Notes under the pieces: generated by a model
The model's database searches: none
What the model saw: the letters and a program-made list of their open reading frames with translations, nothing else
What the model was told of the DNA's origin: nothing
Position numbers and translations under genes: made by a program
Assembly: GCA_030640325.1 (NCBI GenBank)
Contig: DAOWJM010000033.1
Location: forward strand, 1 to 5,923
Source: Dehalococcoidia bacterium
GTDB taxonomy: Bacteria; Chloroflexota; Dehalococcoidia; Dehalococcoidales; BS750m-G39
Length of the DNA stretch: 5,923 nucleotides
Reading direction: 5' to 3'
Part shown: piece after piece, positions 1 to 5,923 of the stretch
Layout of the letters: each line of letters opens with the position of its first letter
How positions within the stretch are numbered: position 1 is the stretch's first letter

Positions 1-708
1 GAGGGGGCAAACCTGCAAAGGGCTAACCTGCGGGGGGCAACGCTGCATGAAACTCACCTCCAGCAGGCCAACCTGAAATACTGCGACCTACGAGGTGTTG
101 AGACCAATCTGGTTAAAGCCGACTTGGAAGGAGCTCAACTCTATGCCGCTGACCTCTTTCAAGCCGACATAGAAGGAATAAACTGGGGCTCCAAGTATAT
201 GGTGGGGGAAGAACAAGAGTTTAGAAGGGAAACGGAGAAAGACAGAAAGCATGAGCTGATAAAGGAAGCGGCGAGTGTCTATCGCAACCTCAAAAGATGG
301 CATACTGAACAAGGCATGTATAACATAGCCGGCGAGTTCTTCTTTCGTGAGATGACGGCAAGGAGAAAGGTGCTGGAATGGCGGCCCAATCCCATCCCCA
401 GAGCATGGTCTAAGTTTATTTCTTTTACCTGTGGCTATGGCGAAAGACCATTAAGAGCTATTATATGGGGTGCTTCGGTAATATTCGGTTTAGCACTTGT
501 TTATTTCATCATTGGCTCAATATGGGAATGGTGGGCTCTTTGGAATTCTCTTTATTTTAGTATAGTGTCCTTCACCGCTTTAGGCTATGGTAGTTGGTTT
601 GAAATAACTAACGACTGGATGAAGGGAATCGGTGCCTTCGAGTCGTTTATAGGGGTCTTCACCATAGCCCTCTTCTTGATAACCTTTGTTAGAAAAATGA
701 CCAGGTAA
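1..708 (+). CDS. Pentapeptide-repeat protein with C-terminal two-helix ion-channel domain (5' partial)
   Basis: The frame is open from base 1 to the TAA at 706-708, giving 235 visible residues; the true start lies off the window. Visible residues 3-59 are pentapeptide repeats of the A(D/N)LxX type, which fold as a right-handed beta-helix. A charged helical linker follows (about 65-130), with a YRNLKRWHTEQG...AGEFFFREM stretch. The C-terminus has a hydrophobic helix (about 151-174), a pore-loop-like segment ending in TALGYG (192-197), and a second hydrophobic helix (about 209-231). This order of helix, P-loop with GYG filter and helix is that of the Ion_trans_2 two-transmembrane potassium-channel family. 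I infer an inner-membrane tetrameric cation channel with a cytosolic repeat domain that may sense or scaffold. The ligand is unknown. The residue after GYG is Ser, where classic K+ channels usually have Asp. The family call is firm; selectivity and gating are unproven. A TTG at 124 could be read as a start, but it falls inside the repeat array and is rejected. Confidence 0.88.
   Translation, partial: EGANLQRANLRGATLHETHLQQANLKYCDLRGVETNLVKADLEGAQLYAADLFQADIEGINWGSKYMVGEEQEFRRETEKDRKHELIKEAASVYRNLKRWHTEQGMYNIAGEFFFREMTARRKVLEWRPNPIPRAWSKFISFTCGYGERPLRAIIWGASVIFGLALVYFIIGSIWEWWALWNSLYFSIVSFTALGYGSWFEITNDWMKGIGAFESFIGVFTIALFLITFVRKMTR
7..177 (+). repeat. Pentapeptide repeat array (15-bp coding period)
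   Basis: Eleven consecutive five-residue units can be read: ANLQR, ANLRG, ATLHE, THLQQ, ANLKY, CDLRG, then TNLVK, ADLEG, AQLYA, ADLFQ, ADIEG. The central position is Leu in ten units and Ile in the last. A two-residue insertion (Val-Glu, bases 97-102) breaks the register after the sixth unit. The DNA copies have diverged, so this is a protein-level repeat rather than a recent tandem duplication. The array probably extends upstream of the window. Confidence 0.88.
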
Positions 709-725
709 GGGGGACAAAGCGGGTT

Positions 726-752
726 CCCAGGAAAATCGAAGATTTTTCTGGG
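726..752 (+). terminator. Strong intergenic stem-loop, candidate terminator or transcript 3' end
   Basis: The left arm at 726-737 (CCCAGGAAAATC) pairs with the right arm at 741-752 (GATTTTTCTGGG) in a 12-bp stem. It has one G-U pair (731 with 747) and a three-base GAA loop. It starts 17 bases after the stop codon of the channel gene, where a terminator would be expected. No run of T follows the stem on either strand, so it is not a textbook intrinsic terminator. It may instead be a Rho-assisted end, an RNA-stabilising hairpin, or a small dispersed palindromic repeat. Confidence 0.4.
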
Positions 753-767
753 TACTTAAAGGGGGTG

Positions 768-787
768 AGGTTGAATGAACCCAACCT
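768..787 (+). repeat. Short inverted repeat in the intergenic gap
   Basis: AGGTTG (768-773) and CAACCT (782-787) form a perfect 6-bp stem around an 8-base loop. The loop contains an ATG (775-777) that opens a five-codon frame, MNPTY, ending at TAG 790-792. The preceding bases (758-770) are purine-rich and resemble a Shine-Dalgarno. A stem this short can occur by chance, so no function is assigned. Confidence 0.22.
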
Positions 788-855
788 ACTAGAATAAACC
801 TGTTCAATATGATTTAATGTCTGGGGGTTCTCGAGCTACCCGTAGTCTAAACAAT

Positions 856-864
856 AAAGGAGGA
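856..864 (+). promoter_or_regulatory. Ribosome binding site of the DUF4389 gene
   Basis: AAAGGAGGA is a near-perfect anti-Shine-Dalgarno match placed 8 bases before the ATG at 873. It fixes that start with confidence. It is the strongest + strand ribosome binding site seen in front of a gene in this window. Confidence 0.85.
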
Positions 865-872
865 AACCAAAA

Positions 873-1157
873 ATGGAGGAATATCCCATAACTATTGGTG
901 TTGAGTATTCAGAAAGACTTTCACGGCTGACCACCTTCTTCAGGGGTATCATGGTTATACCTCAGTCTATCGTCATAGCTGCTCTTGGTATAGCTGCTAG
1001 CGTCGTCCTTTTTATCTCCTGGTGGGCTATCTTATTTATTGGCAGATATCCTAGATGGGCGTTTGACTTTGTTTCCGGCTATCTGCGCTGGACAGTGAGA
1101 GTGAATGGCTATACTTACTATTTAACCGATAAATATCCACCATTCAGTATGTCTTAA
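873..1157 (+). CDS. DUF4389 family small membrane protein
   Basis: This 94-residue protein matches my memory of the DUF4389 family from end to end. It has an N-terminal YPITIGVEYSERLSRLTTFFR segment, a central hydrophobic stretch (about residues 24-57, one or two membrane helices), a WWAILFIGRYPRWAF segment with the family's G-R-Y-P core, a YLRWTVRVNGYTYYLTDKYPP segment, and a terminal YPPFS. The length fits a single-domain member; other members carry larger or repeated versions. The biochemical role is unknown, and I infer only that it sits in the cytoplasmic membrane. The start is set by the SD at 856-864. The stop is TAA at 1155-1157. proS follows 44 bases later on the same strand with no terminator between, so co-transcription is likely, although a functional link to tRNA charging is not evident. 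The 164-base gap upstream probably holds its promoter, but I could not identify convincing -35/-10 boxes. Confidence 0.85.
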   Translation: MEEYPITIGVEYSERLSRLTTFFRGIMVIPQSIVIAALGIAASVVLFISWWAILFIGRYPRWAFDFVSGYLRWTVRVNGYTYYLTDKYPPFSMS

Positions 1158-1201
1158 AAAAGGTGCCAAGGCAAGCTCGAGAGCCTGTTTTTATAAGAAC
1201 G

Positions 1202-2908
1202 ATGCGCATATCAAAGCTATTTGGTAAGACCCAAAGAGAGGTGCCCGCTGAGGCGGAAACGGTCAGCCACCAGCTACTGCTGAAGGCAGGTATGATACAT
1301 CAGGTAGCCGCTGGTATCTATTCATATCTGCCTTTGGGCTGGAGGGTGCTCAAAAAGATAGAGAATATAATCAGGGAAGAGATGGATAAAGCCGGCGGAC
1401 AGGAGCTAATGCTCCCCGTTCTCCAGCCTCTGGAACTGTGGCAGAAAACAGGAAGAGACCTGGCTTTCGGCAAAGGGCTTTTCACACTCTCCGACCGCCG
1501 GGAGCGCAAACTGTGCCTGGGACCAACCCATGAGGAGGTAATCACTGAACTGGTAAGATATAATGTCCAGAGCTACCGTGACCTGCCCCTTCTTCTGTAT
1601 CAAATCCAGACCAAGTTCCGTGACGAGCCTCGCCCCAGAGCCGGGCTGATTAGAGTCCGCGAGTTCACCATGAAGGACCTCTATAGCTTTGATACCAGTG
1701 AACAGGGGCTAAACCAAAGCTACGATAAGATGCTACAGGCTTACCAGAATGTCTACGCTCGCTGTGGTCTGCCCACCTTACTGGTTGAGGCTGATAGTGG
1801 CGCCATCGGCGGCAAGGAGTCCCACGAGTTCATGATTATCACCGAGAGCGGTGAAGACGAGATTATCTACTGTGACAATTGCCGATACGCAGCTAATGTG
1901 GATAAGGCTGAGAGCATCAAGGGCAAAATAGAACCAGAGGAGCCGTTGCCACTGGAAGAGGTTGCCACACCAGGTGTCGGCACTATTGAGCAGGTATCAG
2001 ATTTCCTCAAGGTGCCCAAAGGCCATACCCTTAAAGCAGTATTCTATATCGCCGACGGCAAGCTGGTCTTTGTGGTCATCAGGGGAGACATTGAGGTAAA
2101 CGAGGTAAAGCTAAAGAACGCTCTGGGCTGCGTTGAACTCCGCCTAGCCACCGAGGCTGAGGTTATAGAAGCCGGTATAGTAGCTGGGTCAGCATCAGCC
2201 ATAGGCATGAGTGGCATCAAAATTATTGCCGACGATTCCATAACCTCGGGGGCAAACTTTGTTGCCGGCGCCAATAAACCCGATACCCACTTTAGAAATG
2301 TCAACTACCCCAGAGACTTCGGGGTTGACCTGGTGGTAGATATAGCTCAGGCTCGTGCCGGGGAGGAATGCCCCAGGTGCGGAAGCAAATTATTATCCAC
2401 CCGCGGCATCGAGGTGGGGCACATCTTTAAGCTTGGCACCTTCCTCAGCGAAAAATTAGGCGCCCTTTTTATTGACCCCAATGGCGTGTCTCACCCCATC
2501 ATCATGGGATGTTATGGCATTGGTCTTGATAGGTTGCTGGCAGCAGCCATAGAGCAGAGCCACGATGCTCAAGGCATTATCTGGCCTATGTCTATTGCCC
2601 CATATCACATCTATCTTTGCCCCCTGCATCTGGAAAACCCAAAGGTGGCAGCCGCTGCTGAGAAAGTCTATAGCGAGTTAGAGAGGCAAGGCTTGGAGGT
2701 GCTCTTTGACGACCGCAAAGAATCGCCGGGGGTAAAGTTCAACGACGCCGACCTTCTGGGGATACCCATTAGGGTTACCATCAGCCCCCGCACCCTAGAA
2801 AAAGATAGCGTAGAGATAAAAAAACGCTCCGAAAAGGAATCCGAGCTTGTGCCACTGAAGGGGATAGTAGCCAAACTCAAGGAGCTTAGTCTAATCTTAG
2901 GTGCGTAA
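1202..2908 (+). CDS. proS: Prolyl-tRNA synthetase, bacterial type with editing insertion
   Basis: This cytosolic class II synthetase joins proline to tRNA-Pro using ATP. From the chosen ATG it has 568 residues, close to the usual 565-575 for this type. Visible elements are the motif 1 region (VAAGIYSYLPLGWR), the TxE element GPTHEE (T109, E111), motif 2 (FRDEPRPRAGLIRVREF, R140 and E142) and motif 3 (GCYGIGLDR, 436-444). Between motifs 2 and 3 lies the insertion (INS) editing domain (about 225-385) that removes mischarged Ala. It has the expected Lys in HTLKA (K278) and a GANxxxxH element (H363). Cys pairs at C224/C227 and C390/C393 flank this domain and may form a small metal or structural knuckle. 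The C-terminal anticodon-binding domain has SPGVKFNDADLLGIPIRV. The start is chosen because MRISKLFGKT is the usual family N-terminus; a GTG at 1163 would add 13 residues. Neither start has a strong SD. The 3' end overlaps pheT by 12 bases. Confidence 0.95.
   Translation: MRISKLFGKTQREVPAEAETVSHQLLLKAGMIHQVAAGIYSYLPLGWRVLKKIENIIREEMDKAGGQELMLPVLQPLELWQKTGRDLAFGKGLFTLSDRRERKLCLGPTHEEVITELVRYNVQSYRDLPLLLYQIQTKFRDEPRPRAGLIRVREFTMKDLYSFDTSEQGLNQSYDKMLQAYQNVYARCGLPTLLVEADSGAIGGKESHEFMIITESGEDEIIYCDNCRYAANVDKAESIKGKIEPEEPLPLEEVATPGVGTIEQVSDFLKVPKGHTLKAVFYIADGKLVFVVIRGDIEVNEVKLKNALGCVELRLATEAEVIEAGIVAGSASAIGMSGIKIIADDSITSGANFVAGANKPDTHFRNVNYPRDFGVDLVVDIAQARAGEECPRCGSKLLSTRGIEVGHIFKLGTFLSEKLGALFIDPNGVSHPIIMGCYGIGLDRLLAAAIEQSHDAQGIIWPMSIAPYHIYLCPLHLENPKVAAAAEKVYSELERQGLEVLFDDRKESPGVKFNDADLLGIPIRVTISPRTLEKDSVEIKKRSEKESELVPLKGIVAKLKELSLILGA
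2897..2908. other. Convergent 3' overlap of proS and pheT
   Basis: The 12 bases TTAGGTGCGTAA encode Leu-Gly-Ala-stop for proS on the + strand. On the - strand they read TTACGCACCTAA, encoding Leu-Arg-Thr-stop for pheT. Each gene's TAA stop is the complement of the other's TTA Leu codon. No intergenic space remains for a terminator. Only weak stems occur just beyond (AAGCT 2918-2922 with AGCTT 2931-2935), so the two transcripts probably run into each other's coding region. Confidence 0.9.
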
Positions 2909-5302
2909 GGTAGCCCCAAGCTGTTTGGATAGCTTATCTAGGATTTGCTGCTGAACCTTATTGACCTCTTCATCAGTTAAGGTATGGGTTGGCGATTGGA
3001 AGGTAATTCTATAGGCGAGGGATTTCTTGCCTGACGGAAGTTGCCCCCCAGTATAGACATCAAATATGATAACCTGACTCACTAATGGAAAGCCCCCGAT
3101 AATATCCTGCACCTGGCGATGGGCTACTCGTGAATCAACCACCAGAGCAATATCCCTAACTATGGCAGGAAAGCGGGGTATAGGCTGGAATAATTTATGA
3201 CCTATGGTAAAGGGCAAAAGTGCTGTCAGATTGATTTCAAATAGATAAACGTTCCCCGAAATCTCAAAGGCGTCCAACACCTTAGGGTGTAGCTCACCGA
3301 TAACGCCCAGTCTATTATTGTCTATAGCTATAGCTGCTTGTTTAGTTGGGTGTAAGCTCTCATCCCCACCCGGTTCAAAGCTAGCTTCCACACCCAGGTG
3401 GCGAAGTAAGCCCACAACTATTCCCTTAGCATCAAAGAAATCAAGCGCCTCATCCCCACCACGCCATGATTCTTCAAATCTAGGTCCACTCAGTATGCCA
3501 CACAGCACCTCAGGCTCATTGGGCAAGTCATTCGGTCGCGGTAGGTATACCTTACCCAGTTCAAAGAGCCTGATACTGCCGTCTTCGTGCCTCCTATTTG
3601 CCCAAAGGGCAGCTAAAAGGTTAGCCCGTAGGTTAGGGCGAAGATACTCCTGGTCTGCAGTCATGGGGTTAGCTACACGCAAGGGCACAGGTTCAAGGGG
3701 ATGAGGTTCGGGCAACAGCTTGTTTAGCAATTCCAAACTGGTTAAGGAATAGGTGAGCACCTCCTGAAAGCCATAGCCCGTAAGGCTACGGCTCACCTCC
3801 TGCTTAAGGCTGAGGATAGGTTCGGGGTCTTTTCTGGGCACCGGCTGGCTGAGCATGGTAGCTGGAATCTGGTCATAGCCAATAATACGGGCTACCTCCT
3901 CTATAAGGTCTTCAGCCAAGTGTATATCGCTTCGCCAATAAGGGGCGGTAACCCAAACCTCCGAAGCTGAACCTGCTGGTTTACAATCAAAGCCCAAGGA
4001 AGCCAGCGCGCCTATTATCTGGTCAAGACTGAACTCAACACCTAAAAGGCTGCTTACCCTGCCCGTTGATAACAAGATGGGCTCCTGCTCTTGCTTTCCG
4101 GGATAAGCATCAACCAAGCCCTTGGCTGCTTCGCCACCGGCTAGCTGGATGAGCAACTGGGTAGCCCGTTTAACCGCCGGTAGAGTCAGCTCAGGACTAA
4201 TTCCCCGCTCAAATCGCAAGCGAGCCTCGCTGGGTAAATTTAGGCTGTTACCGGTATGATAAATGCTCGCCGGGTCGAAATTAGCCGCTTCTAGCAGTAT
4301 GGCAGTGGTCTGCTGGGTCACCTCGCTATCAGCACCGCCCATAACCCCAGCGATAGCCACTGCCTGCTCTTGGTCAGCAATAACCAGCATATCCTCAGAA
4401 AGAACCCGTTTTGCCCCATCTAGGCTGATTAAAGCTTCGCCCTTATCAGCCCGGCGGACAATGATTTTCTTACCTCCGATTCGGTGATAGTCAAAGGCAT
4501 GCAGTGGCTGTCCATATTCCAGCATGACATAGTTGGTGATATCTACAATGTTATTTATCGGGCGCATGCCACAAGCCAAAAGTCGCTGTTGCATCCACCC
4601 AGGGGAGGCAGCCACCTTTATCCCGGCAATCAGGCTGGCGCAATACCTGGGACATAGGTCAGGGTCAACAATCTCTATTGATATCTGACGGTCTATAGGA
4701 AGCGGCGCTTCATTATAGCCAACATCGGGGAGATGAACTTCTTGCCCGGTCAGGGCGGCGACCTCTCTGGCTACTCCGATTACCGATAGGCAATCAGGGC
4801 GGTTTGGAGTTATATCCAGGTCAAAGATAACATCACCCATATAATCAACCAGCGGGGTGCCAACAGGGGCTTCTGCAGGCAAAACCATGATTCCCTCATG
4901 GCTATCAGAGATGCCAAGCTCCTTCTCCGAGCAGACCATCCCAGTGGAGACCACACCCCGAATCTTAGCTGGTTTCAAGCAAAATGCCTGCCCGCTATGC
5001 CCATCTATAAGTTGGGCGCCGACATAAGCAAAAGCTACCTTATCGCCGAGCCTGAGATTCGGCGCCCCACAGACCACTGTTTGCTTCTCGGTGCCTAAGT
5101 CAACAGTAGGCAGACTGAGGCGGTCAGCATCGGGATGAGGATTGATAGCAACAATCTGCCCGACAACGATACTTTCCCAATCGCCACCAATAACCTGCCA
5201 CCCTTTGACCTCGGTGCCTGCCATGGTCAACCTCTGGGCTAAATCAGCCGGGGGCAAGCTAACATCTACATATTCCTCAAGCCACTTCAGTGAAACCTTC
5301 AT
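2897..5302 (-). CDS. pheT: Phenylalanyl-tRNA synthetase beta subunit
   Basis: PheT is the large chain of the cytosolic alpha2-beta2 enzyme that charges tRNA-Phe; it binds tRNA and edits mischarged Tyr. The 801-residue length is normal for the full-size bacterial form. Domains in order are: the N-terminal MKVSLKWLEEYVD segment; an EMAP/OB-fold tRNA-binding domain (about 44-150, with NPHPDADRLS and VVCGAPN); the TPNRPDCLS element (165-173); the B3/B4 editing region (about 215-390, with QPLHAFDYHRI at 265-275 and AIAGVMGG at 316-323); the B5 domain (about 405-475, ending in acidic EDLIEEVARIIGYD); a catalytic-like core without active class II motifs (about 490-700); and a ferredoxin-fold anticodon-binding domain (about 708-800, with PIPRFPAIVRDIALVV). 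The ATG at 5302-5300 is preceded by TGAGG at the right spacing. pheS lies just upstream in the same operon. No domain is missing or broken. The 3' end overlaps proS. Confidence 0.97.
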   Translation of the reverse strand: MKVSLKWLEEYVDVSLPPADLAQRLTMAGTEVKGWQVIGGDWESIVVGQIVAINPHPDADRLSLPTVDLGTEKQTVVCGAPNLRLGDKVAFAYVGAQLIDGHSGQAFCLKPAKIRGVVSTGMVCSEKELGISDSHEGIMVLPAEAPVGTPLVDYMGDVIFDLDITPNRPDCLSVIGVAREVAALTGQEVHLPDVGYNEAPLPIDRQISIEIVDPDLCPRYCASLIAGIKVAASPGWMQQRLLACGMRPINNIVDITNYVMLEYGQPLHAFDYHRIGGKKIIVRRADKGEALISLDGAKRVLSEDMLVIADQEQAVAIAGVMGGADSEVTQQTTAILLEAANFDPASIYHTGNSLNLPSEARLRFERGISPELTLPAVKRATQLLIQLAGGEAAKGLVDAYPGKQEQEPILLSTGRVSSLLGVEFSLDQIIGALASLGFDCKPAGSASEVWVTAPYWRSDIHLAEDLIEEVARIIGYDQIPATMLSQPVPRKDPEPILSLKQEVSRSLTGYGFQEVLTYSLTSLELLNKLLPEPHPLEPVPLRVANPMTADQEYLRPNLRANLLAALWANRRHEDGSIRLFELGKVYLPRPNDLPNEPEVLCGILSGPRFEESWRGGDEALDFFDAKGIVVGLLRHLGVEASFEPGGDESLHPTKQAAIAIDNNRLGVIGELHPKVLDAFEISGNVYLFEINLTALLPFTIGHKLFQPIPRFPAIVRDIALVVDSRVAHRQVQDIIGGFPLVSQVIIFDVYTGGQLPSGKKSLAYRITFQSPTHTLTDEEVNKVQQQILDKLSKQLGATLRT

Positions 5303-5310
5303 AACTAAAA

Positions 5311-5315
5311 CCTCA
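5311..5315 (-). promoter_or_regulatory. pheT ribosome binding site overlapping the pheS stop
   Basis: On the - strand TGAGG lies 8 bases before the pheT ATG. Its TGA (5315-5313) is also the pheS stop codon. This arrangement suggests translational coupling, so that the two subunits are made in similar amounts. The coupling is inferred from position only. Confidence 0.75.
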
Positions 5316-5923
5316 GAACTGCCTTAGGAATCTAAGGTCGCTACCATAAAATAATCTGGTATCATCAATCCCGTAGCGGAGCATAGGCAGGCGGTCTATG
5401 CCCATACCGAAAGCAAAACTGGTATAAACCTCGGGGTCAAGACCACCGCGCTCCAGCACCTGGGGATGGGTCATTCCCGCTCCCAATATCTCAATCCAGC
5501 CGCTATTACCACACAATCGGCAGCCAGCACCACCACAGACCGAGCATTCTATAGCCATCTCAACGCCGGGCTCAACAAAGGGGAAGTAGTCACAGCGAAA
5601 GCGCACTTTCCTATCCTCACCAAAGAAACGACGAGCAAATTCATAGAGGGTACCCTTTAGCTCAGCCATGGTAATGCCCTTATCTACACCCAGACCATCA
5701 ATCTGATAGAACATAGGGGTATGAGTAGCATCACTAGCCTCATAGCGATAGACCTTACCCGGTATAACTACTCGTATCGGAGGGTTCATCTCCTCCATAA
5801 TCCTCATGTCCACCGAGGTAGTGTGAGTGCGCAGTAGCATGGGTCTTTCCCCACTCTCGTTTTTATAATCAACCCAAAGTGTAGCCATGGTATCGCGAGC
5901 CGGGTGGTGCTTGGGGATGTTCA
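5313..5923 (-). CDS. pheS: Phenylalanyl-tRNA synthetase alpha subunit (5' partial)
   Basis: PheS is the catalytic chain of the PheRS heterotetramer. The frame is open to the window edge, and the first complete codons read NIPKHHPARDT, a conserved internal PheS block. The ATG at 5888 is therefore internal Met, not a start. About 202 residues are visible, roughly the C-terminal 60% of a typical 330-350-residue protein. The class II catalytic core includes LLRTHTTSVDMR, motif 2 (GKVYRYE...HTPMFYQIDGL, from 5759 downwards) and motif 3 with FAFGMGIDR (5417-5391). The Ala in FAFGMG is the usual residue shaping the Phe pocket. A four-Cys cluster, CSVCGGAGCRLC (5546-5511), lies just before the WIEILGAGM strand. 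Such clusters occur in many, but not all, bacterial PheS proteins and may be structural or metal-binding. The missing N-terminus should hold the coiled-coil tRNA-binding arm. pheT follows 10 bases downstream. Confidence 0.96.
   Translation of the reverse strand, partial: NIPKHHPARDTMATLWVDYKNESGERPMLLRTHTTSVDMRIMEEMNPPIRVVIPGKVYRYEASDATHTPMFYQIDGLGVDKGITMAELKGTLYEFARRFFGEDRKVRFRCDYFPFVEPGVEMAIECSVCGGAGCRLCGNSGWIEILGAGMTHPQVLERGGLDPEVYTSFAFGMGIDRLPMLRYGIDDTRLFYGSDLRFLRQF

Noticed and set aside
124..708. Channel gene starting at the TTG at 124
   Set aside because: The same frame is open to base 1 and encodes eight more pentapeptide units, so 124 is internal and the gene is partial.
580..807. 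- strand frame across the end of the channel gene and the gap
   Set aside because: It overlaps the pore-coding segment and the hairpin, and the product looks like no known protein.
785..818. Possible promoter for the DUF4389 gene (TATGAT 808-813 or TTTAAT 813-818)
   Set aside because: No matching -35 box sits at 16-18 bases upstream of either, so the AT-rich hexamers alone are not enough.
2044..2304. Antisense reading frame inside proS (with others at 1318-1545, 1406-1603 and 2668-2919)
   Set aside because: They lie opposite strongly conserved ProRS coding sequence, are low-complexity Ser/Pro/Leu-rich and show no recognisable domain.
2918..2935. Bidirectional terminator at the proS/pheT junction
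   Set aside because: The only stem is 5 bp with an 8-base loop, it lacks a T-tract and it lies within pheT codons, so it is too weak to call.
3318..3704. Antisense 128-residue frame inside pheT (with others at 4263-4487, 4898-5098 and 5142-5327)
   Set aside because: They are opposite intact pheT, have a shadow-type Ser/Arg/Pro-rich composition and no domain.
5466..5660. + strand frame opposite pheS
   Set aside because: It is antisense to the conserved PheS catalytic core, with no supporting SD or family resemblance.
5313..5888. Complete short PheS starting at 5888
   Set aside because: Codons upstream of this Met read NIPKHHPARDT, a conserved internal PheS block, so the gene continues past the window edge.

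Overview
The window looks like ordinary chromosome from a mid-GC bacterium. I infer a Chloroflexota lineage, most likely Dehalococcoidia-like, from the protein style of ProRS, PheT and the DUF4389 protein. That is recall of family resemblance, not a search result. Every gene is intact apart from two cut by the window edges. I see no tRNA, rRNA, CRISPR array, insertion sequence or phage gene.

Layout. On the + strand, 1-708 is the 3' part of a gene for a pentapeptide-repeat protein fused to a two-helix potassium-channel-type pore (5' end off the window). A 164-base gap (709-872) follows. It holds a strong stem-loop at 726-752, a weaker one at 768-787 and a clear Shine-Dalgarno (SD) sequence at 856-864. 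Next come a small DUF4389 membrane protein (873-1157) and prolyl-tRNA synthetase proS (1202-2908). The last two are separated by only 44 bases with no visible terminator, so they are probably co-transcribed.

On the - strand, read from the right edge, are the 3' part of pheS (5923 to 5313) and complete pheT (5302 to 2897). These encode the alpha and beta chains of phenylalanyl-tRNA synthetase. Only 10 bases separate them, and the pheS stop codon lies inside the pheT SD. proS and pheT converge and overlap by 12 bases at their 3' ends, with no room for a terminator between them.

The right-hand 80% of the window is therefore translation machinery: two class II aminoacyl-tRNA synthetase loci facing each other. 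The left part is a membrane/accessory segment. No convincing new system is present. The items most worth a second look are the repeat-channel fusion with its atypical filter flank, the tail-to-tail overlap in which each stop codon is a Leu codon of the other gene, the intergenic hairpin, and the proS start.
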